This document shows, piece by piece, positions 5,302-9,194 of a stretch of DNA of 9,194 bases. Numbering within the stretch: the first letter of the stretch is position 1; every line of letters begins with the position of its first letter. Source of the stretch: Desulfobacterales bacterium. Its GTDB lineage: Bacteria; Desulfobacterota; DSM-4660; Desulfatiglandales; Desulfatiglandaceae. The stretch is from contig JAKLQB010000813.1 of assembly GCA_022013615.1 (NCBI GenBank), positions 1 through 9,194 on the forward strand, written 5' to 3'. The notes beneath the pieces are model-generated. The model made no database searches. It saw nothing but the letters and a program-made list of their open reading frames with translations, and was not told where the DNA came from. Both the position numbers and the translations under genes were made by a program.

Positions 5302-5544
5302 ATGGGAAAGATGACAGAGGCTAATTCGGCGGCAGTAAAACCGGTTATTAGCCGACTTGCTTTGCAGTCCATTTGTATTTTTCTTTGCCTTCTTTTTATT
5401 GGGTTTGCGCTGGTACTCGTCATTGCAAAGTTGATACCGCAAGGCTGGCTGAAACCAGAAATCATACTTGCCCTCGGATATATCGGTGCGGCATTTGCTA
5501 TCCCCGTGATGGCGATTGAATATTGGAAGTATCGTAAGGAGTAA
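5302..5544 (+). CDS. Small two-helix membrane protein
   Basis: This 80-residue protein starts at ATG 5302 after GGAGGTG at about 5290-5296, a strong ribosome binding site. The frame is open from 5257, but that upstream part has no such site. Two membrane helices are visible at about residues 21-43 (SICIFLCLLFIGFALVLVIA) and 54-74 (LALGYIGAAFAIPVMAIEYW), with a basic end (KYRKE) likely in the cytoplasm. The size and layout recall small phage or plasmid membrane proteins such as holin-like peptides, but no lysis genes are nearby and the family is not recognised. Confidence 0.6.
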   Translation: MGKMTEANSAAVKPVISRLALQSICIFLCLLFIGFALVLVIAKLIPQGWLKPEIILALGYIGAAFAIPVMAIEYWKYRKE

Positions 5545-5562
5545 CTTTCTTATGAAATTTAG

Positions 5563-5628
5563 AACTGGAAAAGGCGGAAGAAAAGAGCCGATTCTTTTAA
5601 AATGAACAGGGATTCCATTTTGCTTTAA
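5563..5628 (+). pseudogene. C-terminal remnant of a paralogue of the 4095-4307 protein
   Basis: This frame, between a TAG at 5560-5562 and a TAA at 5626-5628, reads NWKRRKKRADSFKMNRDSILL in two parts (NWKRRKKRA and DSFKMNRDSILL). It aligns with GFTRKKR and DNAFEMRGDTPLL at the end of the 4095-4307 gene. The DNA around both stops also matches (TTTGCTTTAGGGGAGGA against TTTGCTTTAATAGGAGA), and each is followed within about 15 bases by another gene start. The rest of the gene is gone. The match is short, so confidence is moderate. Confidence 0.45.
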
Positions 5629-5641
5629 TAGGAGAAATAAT

Positions 5642-6034
5642 ATGACAGATAGAGAAGTAATTATGGATTTATCGAAGATGCTAATGGCTGGTAAAATTGA
5701 TCCATTTAAACCTGATATTAAGAAACTACCAGACTACATCATGAATAAATTATGCGAATCCCAAGATAATGAGCCATCTCAAGATCTCGTGGAGGCGGTT
5801 GTTCTTTTACTTGGGGCCCGGGAATGCATCATAAACGAAACAAATTCAATTAAACTATCAGAAAAAGAAGTGGCAGAAGCTGTGTCAGCCTTTAGAATAG
5901 CTTGTGGGCTTGAGCGGCTAAGAAGAGTCGGTCAATTGAAAGATGTTGTTTTTGTTGATCCACTGGATAGAAATGCTAGGGTTAAGGTTGAAGTGCCAGA
6001 CCGAGTAAAGCAAGCATTTAACTCAACCAACTGA
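5642..6034 (+). CDS. Hypothetical soluble protein
   Basis: This 130-residue protein is likely cytoplasmic, with no membrane segment or signal. It starts at ATG 5642 after AGGAG nine bases upstream. It is mostly helical by composition: an N-terminal helix MTDREVIMDLSKMLMAG, a helix VEAVVLLLGARECIIN, then EKEVAEAVSAFRIACG, and a short C-terminal segment with strands (VVFVDPLDRNARVKVEVP). I do not recognise a family. It follows a remnant of the DSILL-tail protein by 13 bases. No lesion is seen, and codon use is the same AT-rich type as its neighbours. Confidence 0.6.
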   Translation: MTDREVIMDLSKMLMAGKIDPFKPDIKKLPDYIMNKLCESQDNEPSQDLVEAVVLLLGARECIINETNSIKLSEKEVAEAVSAFRIACGLERLRRVGQLKDVVFVDPLDRNARVKVEVPDRVKQAFNSTN

Positions 6035-6089
6035 ATATGTCCCATGGAACAGCAAATAGGATTCGTTGCAGGATTTTGAAAGGGGAGAT

Positions 6090-6185
6090 TTGAAGTTAAA
6101 AAGTGAAACAGAAAATATGAAAAAATTTAATATTGATATTTTTGATGTGCTGCGAGAGGGCACAAGCCGTTTTGGAGTCACTTAG
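6090..6185 (+). pseudogene. Small LREGTS-motif protein, copy 1 (probably a remnant)
   Basis: Starting at TTG 6090 (after AGGGGAG) or ATG 6117, this short frame ends in NIDIFDVLREGTSRFGVT. The same ending (NIFDLLREGTSCF) occurs in the gene at 6731-6871, and the DNA of the shared part, 6129-6174 against 6800-6845, is identical at 41 of 46 bases. Of the five differences most are silent or conservative, which suggests that the reading frame was under selection. Copy 1 lacks the longer start and the VDDPEHRN end of copy 2. Function is unknown. Confidence 0.4.
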
Positions 6186-6197
6186 GAGTAATGAGAA

Positions 6198-6749
6198 ATG
6201 TTAAATTGGATGCCCTTATTAGTGGCTATAGCTGTAATTGGTTCGTGTACTCAGCTTCTAATCAGCTATAAACGAAGTAAATCTAAAATAACTAAAGGCA
6301 GAAATAATCCACAAAAAGCACGAGAACTTATTATTAACCATTTCAGTAAAGCTGGAAAAAGCGTAAGAATCTTTAGTAGTAGCGGATTTGCAAAGGTCTA
6401 TAATGATAGTGATGTGATTGAAGCGTTCAAAGAGGCTCACAACCGGAGCGTGAAAATAGATATTCTTGTGGAAAAGGACACCCTTGACAACTCAGGGGGT
6501 GAAAATGCTTTGGAAGACTTACACAAAAATAAAATTATAGAGCTTTTTAAAGGGGTCGGACCAGAGGCTCTTTTAAATCATTTTCGGATTATCGATAAAA
6601 AATTACTTTACATCGAAGAGCAGGATCATTTATGTAAGGAATCTTCAGATGAAGAAGAAAAGCCATATATTATTTATGAACAAGTTCAAAGTGAGATATT
6701 GCCATACATAAGAAAATTTGATGAGGTGTTATGTCCGTTAAAGAGGTAA
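6198..6749 (+). CDS. Membrane-anchored degenerate PLD-like protein, copy 2
   Basis: This 183-residue protein has the same plan as the 2106-2621 gene. A membrane helix at residues 4-23 (WMPLLVAIAVIGSCTQLLI) is followed by a basic stretch, then a single PLD-like domain: helix QKARELIINHFSKAG, strand VRIFSSSG, helix VIEAFKEAHNR, strand VKIDILVEKD, then H128-F-R-I-I-D133 and strand LLYIEEQDH. As in copy 1, HxRxxD stands where HKD enzymes have HxKx4D. The acidic tract SSDEEEKP near 149-156 is not in copy 1. The start has AGGAG nine bases upstream. The gene is flanked by two copies of an LREGTS gene segment and overlaps the downstream one by 19 bases. Overall identity between the paralogues is low, so this is an old pair. 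Confidence 0.72.
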   Translation: MLNWMPLLVAIAVIGSCTQLLISYKRSKSKITKGRNNPQKARELIINHFSKAGKSVRIFSSSGFAKVYNDSDVIEAFKEAHNRSVKIDILVEKDTLDNSGGENALEDLHKNKIIELFKGVGPEALLNHFRIIDKKLLYIEEQDHLCKESSDEEEKPYIIYEQVQSEILPYIRKFDEVLCPLKR

Positions 6750-6871
6750 TTAAAAAACTCAATAAACTGGAAAAAGATGATGAAAGATGGAAGGTCGGGG
6801 ATATTAATATTTTCGATCTGCTGCGAGAGGGCACAAGCTGTTTTGTTGATGATCCGGAACATAGGAATTGA
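6731..6871 (+). CDS. Small LREGTS-motif protein, copy 2
   Basis: This 46-residue soluble protein overlaps the end of the PLD-like gene by 19 bases, so it is probably translated in coupling with it. The N-terminal part is a charged helix (MSVKEVIKKLNKLEKDDERW), followed by VGDINIFDLLREGTSCF and the end VDDPEHRN. The LREGTS segment is shared with a shorter frame at 6090-6185. It is too short for a known enzyme; a binding partner or regulator of the PLD-like protein is conceivable. The family is not recognised. Confidence 0.5.
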   Translation: MSVKEVIKKLNKLEKDDERWKVGDINIFDLLREGTSCFVDDPEHRN

Positions 6872-6873
6872 AC

Positions 6874-6914
6874 CAATGGTGAAGATTCTGCTATATTGTA
6901 AATAAGTTTTGAGG
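6874..6914 (+). repeat. 41-bp direct repeat, copy 1
   Basis: It runs from CAATGGTGAAGATTCTGC to AAGTTTTGAGG and is identical to 7131-7171 except at one base (A for G). It follows the LREGTS gene directly. The end, TTTTGAGG, could serve as a ribosome binding site for what follows. With copy 2 it brackets the 52-residue membrane-protein gene at 6981-7139. Confidence 0.85.
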
Positions 6915-6980
6915 GAAAATCTCGGCGATTGGTTATCGGGTTATAAGGATAAAAAGCTAACAGGTTATAAGGAGGATATA

Positions 6981-7139
6981 ATGGATTATATTATTGTAAT
7001 AAGCGGGTCTGCTGTTGCCTTTATTTTTTCTCTGTTAAGAGATCTACAAAAACAGTCAAAAAAAAGCAATTATATAGCTGCTTATGCAGCGCCAGATTTT
7101 TCAGAGAATAAAGGCAAAGCAATAATAAGACAATGGTGA
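6981..7139 (+). CDS. Very small single-helix membrane protein
   Basis: This 52-residue protein starts at ATG 6981 with an excellent ribosome binding site (AAGGAGG, seven bases upstream); the frame opens earlier at 6909 but without such a site. Residues 2-19 (DYIIVISGSAVAFIFSLL) are one membrane helix with the N-terminus probably outside. A basic, polar tail (RDLQKQSKKSN) and a short end follow. Its stop codon lies inside the second copy of the 41-bp repeat. The leader contains GGTTATAAGGA twice (about 6939-6951 and 6963-6973), so the binding site itself is duplicated. Function is unknown; a toxin-like or regulatory membrane peptide would fit its size. Confidence 0.5.
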   Translation: MDYIIVISGSAVAFIFSLLRDLQKQSKKSNYIAAYAAPDFSENKGKAIIRQW

Positions 7140-7171
7140 AGATTCTGCTATATTGTAGATAAGTTTTGAGG
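7131..7171 (+). repeat. 41-bp direct repeat, copy 2
   Basis: This second copy of the 6874-6914 repeat has a single mismatch. Its first bases (CAATGGTGA) provide the last codon and stop of the 6981-7139 gene. After it, GTG 7178 opens a 19-codon frame (start VQIYELKYSKRETFTMGM) ending right before the next gene's ATG. This may be a leader peptide or chance. Confidence 0.85.
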
Positions 7172-7237
7172 TTGCCCGTGCAAATATATGAATTGAAATA
7201 TTCAAAAAGAGAAACTTTTACTATGGGGATGATATAA

Positions 7238-7420
7238 ATGGATAAGGAGAAAGAAATATCATTTAAGGAGTCTAACTATGAGAAGAGCTTTGTTGAATTA
7301 TTTAAAGAATCTGAAGAAGTGACAGCGCATGTTAAACATATTGTAAGAGTTAGCTTATCAGGGGGCTTTCCTTCACCCCAGCCGTCAAGAAGAGGCATTT
7401 TAGAAGTGCTTTTAGGATAA
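7238..7420 (+). CDS. Short hypothetical protein
   Basis: This 60-residue frame starts at ATG 7238, with GGGG at some distance upstream. The N-terminal two thirds are a charged helix (DKEKEISFKESNYEKSFVEL, FKESEEVTAHVKHIVRVSL). The end (GGFPSPQPSRRGILEVLLG) has a different composition, with the FPSPQPS signature that arises when a common GC-rich intergenic repeat is read through, so the original C-terminus may have been replaced. No family is recognised. A perfect 10-bp hairpin overlaps its stop. Confidence 0.35.
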   Translation: MDKEKEISFKESNYEKSFVELFKESEEVTAHVKHIVRVSLSGGFPSPQPSRRGILEVLLG

Positions 7421-7444
7421 ATAAAGTTGTGTTTCTTTATTTAT
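7417..7444. other. Perfect 10-bp hairpin at a gene end
   Basis: ATAAATAAAG (7417-7426) pairs perfectly with CTTTATTTAT (7435-7444) around an 8-base loop. It overlaps the stop codon of the preceding short gene. It is all A/T except one pair and has no T-run after it, so it is a weak terminator at best. It could instead stabilise the transcript end or be a binding site. Confidence 0.4.
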
Positions 7445-7477
7445 GCACCGTATGGTTAAGGCGCGAGGAGACGACCA

Positions 7478-7696
7478 ATGACTATAAAACAACTTCCATG
7501 GAAAAGCGACGAGGCTATGCCGAGTCGCCTTGATTGTTTAATTCAGCGTGTTCGTATGTTTTTTTGTATCCATAATCTGAAACACTATTGGTCATTGAGA
7601 CATCCATACTCAATGTACGTTTCCGGATTTATATATGGGCGGAAAGGATATGAGTGTTTGATTTGCGGGAAGAGGAAGGATGTCAAATGGTCTTGA
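7478..7696 (+). CDS. Small protein with a C-terminal CxxC zinc-ribbon-like knuckle
   Basis: This 72-residue protein starts at ATG 7478 after GAGGAG about ten bases upstream. It has no membrane segment. The middle (FFCIHNLKHYWSLRHP) holds Cys and His, and the end reads YECLICGKRKDVKW, a CxxC knuckle. Together C-x-H and C-x2-C could hold one zinc ion. Small proteins of this type are common in phage and mobile DNA. It may bind nucleic acid or a partner, but no family is recognised. It converges with the partition operon, with a 29-bp inverted repeat between them. Confidence 0.55.
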   Translation: MTIKQLPWKSDEAMPSRLDCLIQRVRMFFCIHNLKHYWSLRHPYSMYVSGFIYGRKGYECLICGKRKDVKWS

Positions 7697-7698
7697 CG

Positions 7699-7727
7699 CA
7701 TAACTTAGCTTACTAAGCTTAGTTATG
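7699..7727. terminator. Inverted repeat between convergent genes, possible two-way terminator
   Basis: Arms of 14 bases around one central base (CATAACTTAGCTTA and TAAGCTTAGTTATG) pair at 13 of 14 positions. It lies exactly between the stop codons of the zinc-knuckle gene and the RHH protein gene, where a bidirectional terminator is expected. There is no strong T-run on either side. It contains TACTAAG (7711-7717), the same heptad as in the parA promoter, so it may also be bound by the partition partner protein. Confidence 0.45.
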
Positions 7728-7943
7728 TTAACCAAGCTTCTGTGCTATAGCATCTATAATCCAATCGTGCAGTGATACCTCGTCTTGCTGAGCTTTTATT
7801 TTTGCTGCCTTCCAGAGCGATTTTTTTATCCTGAGTAAAAACGTTTTTTGCTCAGTCTCATCCGCCAGATTTTTATCCGCCGCGGCGCCTGAGATAAATT
7901 TTTCAATGTCTTTTCCCTTTTTAACTTTTACTGTCATAACCAT
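7728..7943 (-). CDS. Ribbon-helix-helix partition partner (ParG/omega-like)
   Basis: This 71-residue protein has a flexible basic N-terminus (residues 1-32) and a C-terminal ribbon-helix-helix domain: strand KTFLLRIK at about 33-40, helix SLWKAAKIKAQQDE, turn VSLHD and helix WIIDAIAQKL. The size and order match small centromere-binding partners of ParF-type ATPases: the ribbon binds DNA repeats and the loose N-terminus stimulates the ATPase. ATG 7943 is preferred because GGAGG lies ten bases before it; ATG 7937 overlaps the parA stop as ATGA and is also possible. Either way it is coupled to parA. It may alternatively be a plain RHH antitoxin-like repressor, but the adjacent ATPase argues against that. 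Confidence 0.72.
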   Translation of the reverse strand: MVMTVKVKKGKDIEKFISGAAADKNLADETEQKTFLLRIKKSLWKAAKIKAQQDEVSLHDWIIDAIAQKLG

Positions 7944-8584
7944 TTTTCTTTTACCTCCTTCCATAGATTTTTTATTTCTGCAGCTGCCTTGCCGGCCGGC
8001 TCATATTCGGATATCCCTTTCCCCTCGGTTATGGCGCGCTTAAAAGCGATCCGCTGGCATATCTCTGTATCCAACACAGGCAGTTTAAACTCCTGCAGCG
8101 CATCCAGCGCATCCTTTGCAATCGTGGTATTACGGTTCACCTGGTTAAGCAGCAGGACCGCTTTAATGGGCATAAAGCTGCGCGCCTCTTCCAGTATCTC
8201 TATTGTTTTAGCCGTTGCCCAAATATCATATTGAGATGGCAATACAGGTATAAGAAGGAGAGGGCGAGCGCTTAATATAGCGCTGCGCAGTGTTGCGCTG
8301 TCACGCCCGCCGGCATCGATAAAAACGTAGTCAAAATCGGTAAATGAGCCGATGTCTTTGTGGATGGTATTTTTTGCGATGCTGACGGCCTGAAACTGTA
8401 GAAGTGTTTCATTTTCGGCCCTGGCGGAACGAAAGTTAAGAGAGCTCTGCTGCTCATCTGCATCTATTAGCAGCGCTTTTTTCTTTTCCCGGGAGGCCTC
8501 GACTGCCAAATTACATGCAATGGTGGACTTCCCGGGCCCGCCTTTGCTATTCGCTATTACGATTACCTTCGGGTGTTTACTCAT
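7934..8584 (-). CDS. parA: ParA-family partition ATPase, type Ib (ParF-like)
   Basis: This 216-residue ATPase of the Walker-type ParA family drives segregation of low-copy DNA by forming dynamic patches on the nucleoid. It has the deviant Walker A KGGPGKST at residues 14-21 with the signature Lys14, the A' motif LLIDADEQ (38-45) and Walker B YVFID (86-90). It lacks the N-terminal helix-turn-helix of the large P1/F-type ParA, which places it with ParF and with chromosomal mobile elements. ATG 8584 is chosen: the frame runs on to TTG 8620, but that TTG is the -35 box of the gene's own promoter. The RHH partner gene overlaps its stop. No ParB-like gene is present, as expected for this type. Confidence 0.88.
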   Translation of the reverse strand: MSKHPKVIVIANSKGGPGKSTIACNLAVEASREKKKALLIDADEQQSSLNFRSARAENETLLQFQAVSIAKNTIHKDIGSFTDFDYVFIDAGGRDSATLRSAILSARPLLLIPVLPSQYDIWATAKTIEILEEARSFMPIKAVLLLNQVNRNTTIAKDALDALQEFKLPVLDTEICQRIAFKRAITEGKGISEYEPAGKAAAEIKNLWKEVKEKWL

Positions 8585-8585
8585 A

Positions 8586-8620
8586 TTACTAACTATACTA
8601 ATCTTACTAAGCTTTGTCAA
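8586..8620 (-). promoter_or_regulatory. parA promoter with TACTAA direct repeats; leaderless start
   Basis: On the minus strand TTGACA (8620-8615), a 17-base spacer and TATAGT (8597-8592) form a near-consensus sigma70 promoter. Transcription should begin near 8585, at the parA ATG, and there is no Shine-Dalgarno, so the mRNA is probably leaderless. Three heptads TACTAA[C/T/G] (plus-strand starts 8587, 8596 and 8605) are spaced 9 bp apart and cover the -10 and the spacer. RHH partners of ParF-type ATPases bind such arrays, which serve as operator and often as centromere. Promoter and repeats are visible; the binding is inferred. Confidence 0.7.
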
Positions 8621-8621
8621 G

Positions 8622-8644
8622 GGATATCACAAAATGTGATATCC
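8622..8644. repeat. 23-bp palindrome, third copy of the GGATATCACA element
   Basis: Arms GGATATCACAA and ATGTGATATCC around one base differ at a single pair. The element directly abuts the -35 box of the parA promoter on its upstream side. Copies at 3061-3083 and 3859-3881 are attached to gene ends. At this place it could bind an activator or repressor of the partition operon, or mark the edge of a cassette. Confidence 0.65.
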
Positions 8645-8741
8645 AGGAAGGGGAGGGTTGAGTTAATTGATCCTGGCGGATTGATTTTCAGGTTCCGATG
8701 AGTTCCTCGTAACATCCGACACACACCGTGTAGCGAATTGA

Positions 8742-8921
8742 TCCCTTCCCTCAGGCGTCCGAGTATCTATCCCAGCCTTTGACGCCATTCATCTTTCGGC
8801 GTTAAAACTTTTAAAAATCAGAGATAATAATATTGACCTGGCTTTTTCCTCGTTTGATAAGGAATTGAACCGGGCCGCTACTTCGGAGGGGTTTATGGTC
8901 TTGGCACCTTTAAGAAGTTGA
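8742..8921 (+). pseudogene. VapC-type PIN-domain toxin, C-terminal remnant
   Basis: VapC toxins are PIN-domain ribonucleases. This frame has no start codon and is open from 8742 to TGA at 8919-8921. It reads FDAIHLSALKLLKIRDNNID then LAFSSFDKELNRAATSEGFM and VLAP, the standard last third of a PIN domain: DAIHL with the third acidic residue, then the S/T-FD motif and the AA...G..vl ending. The first 80 or so residues, with the other two catalytic Asp, are missing, and so is the VapB antitoxin. Between it and the parA promoter, 8645-8741 holds no gene; a short minus-strand frame there (8688-8750, with VCVGCYEEL) may be another fragment. Confidence 0.72.
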
Positions 8922-8944
8922 TTTGTCATGTGAGGGATGCTCGG

Positions 8945-9043
8945 AATGAAAAACTCTCACCATTGGTGAGAGAAATAGGCTGGACCCACAATGTCATAAT
9001 ACTAATTAACTGCAAGGGCGACCTTGAACGAGAGTTTTATATC
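8945..9043 (+). pseudogene. DUF1016 (YhcG-type PD-(D/E)XK nuclease family) internal fragment
   Basis: The frame reads NEKLSPLVREIGWTHNVIIL then INCKGDLEREFYI, which closely matches the end of the N-terminal domain of DUF1016 proteins (lSplvrEisWthnliil.kcKd.lerEFYi). These are large proteins of about 350 aa with a C-terminal nuclease-like domain. Here about 35 residues remain, joined on the left to the VapC remnant in an overlapping frame and on the right to unrelated sequence (GNMIRSMRDKIPQYGG) that stops at 9113-9115. The frame can start at TTG 8918, but no ribosome binding site supports it. Confidence 0.65.
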
Positions 9044-9108
9044 GGCAATATGATTCGTAGTATGAGGGATAAAATTCCGCAGTATGGCGGATGGATTTGC
9101 GGTTATGA

Positions 9109-9138
9109 TTACTAACCATTACTAACTGTTACTAACGG
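9109..9138 (+). repeat. Three tandem 10-bp repeats TTACTAACNN
   Basis: TTACTAACCA, TTACTAACTG and TTACTAACGG follow each other without gaps, one per helical turn. The core TACTAAC is the same as in the parA promoter array (8587-8611), in the same orientation, and also occurs in the hairpin after the operon. The array lies about 500 bp upstream of parA and is not in a recognised gene. It is a candidate second binding site (centromere) for the RHH partition protein. Confidence 0.6.
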
Positions 9139-9194
9139 TCATTATTCAGCTCCGAATAAGTCGCTTCTCAGCCGCCTCCCGGTAAAAAGTAGTA

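Noticed and set aside
5127..5465. Minus-strand frame of 112 codons
   Set aside because: It overlaps the two-helix membrane protein gene, which has a strong ribosome binding site, and its own composition is not protein-like.
2761..7696. An integron cassette array with attC sites
   Set aside because: The row of small plus-strand genes with repeats at gene ends suggested it, but no GTTRRRY/RYYYAAC pairs with attC-like arms were found and no integron integrase is present.
7989..8463. Plus-strand frame of 81 codons and another minus-strand frame of 63 codons
   Set aside because: Both are shadows of parA.
8585..8620. Extended parA start at TTG 8620
   Set aside because: The twelve extra residues are encoded by the -35 box, the spacer repeats and the -10 box; ParA homologues start a few residues before the Walker A motif, as ATG 8584 does.
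1..9194. CRISPR array
   Set aside because: The repeats found are pairs or triplets at gene ends or 9-11 bp arrays; no regularly spaced repeats of 25-40 bp with unique spacers.

Overview
The window looks like one end of a degraded genomic island in a Gram-negative bacterium. A Nitrospirota or Desulfobacterota-type host is my guess from codon style and gene families only, with low confidence. About 17 mostly small genes or gene remnants sit among short repeats. Most intact genes are orphans of unknown function, and at least seven genes are visibly broken or cut down.

Layout. Bases 117-160 are the 3' part of a tRNA-Glu(CTC) gene on the minus strand, without its 5' half. This is what the far end of an element integrated at a tRNA 3' end leaves behind, and its orientation puts the element to the right. 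Bases 463-1647 encode an intact AAA/DUF4143 ATPase with its own promoter and a palindromic operator. Bases 1692-3054 hold a truncated exported protein, a short PLD-like protein, a membrane-anchored PLD-like protein, a possible overlapping reading frame and a membrane protein. Bases 3107-4436 are a run of damaged genes: an SpoU/TrmH-type RNA methyltransferase broken by a 4-bp duplication, a small protein broken at a G9 tract, a DUF2384 (Xre/MbcA-type) antitoxin remnant, an unknown small protein and a MazE C-terminal remnant. On the minus strand follow an orphan HigA-type antitoxin and a small lipoprotein. Bases 5302-7696 are a plus-strand row of small genes, including a second membrane-anchored PLD-like paralogue flanked by two copies of a short gene segment. 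A 41-bp direct repeat brackets a tiny membrane-protein cassette there.

The right part (7728-8650, minus strand) is a two-gene partition operon: a ParF-type ParA ATPase and a ribbon-helix-helix partner. It is driven by a near-consensus sigma70 promoter that appears to give a leaderless mRNA. TACTAA direct repeats lie inside this promoter, recur at 9109-9138 and occur once in the hairpin after the operon, so they are candidates for the partner protein's operator and centromere. The window ends in fused C-terminal VapC (PIN) and DUF1016 (YhcG-type) fragments.

Together the region reads as an accessory module with one stability system (ParA plus RHH protein), several eroded toxin-antitoxin pairs that mostly kept antitoxin pieces, and two related membrane PLD-like loci of unknown role. 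The frameshifts may be real decay, phase variation or, for the two homopolymer cases, sequencing error. Sequence alone cannot separate these.
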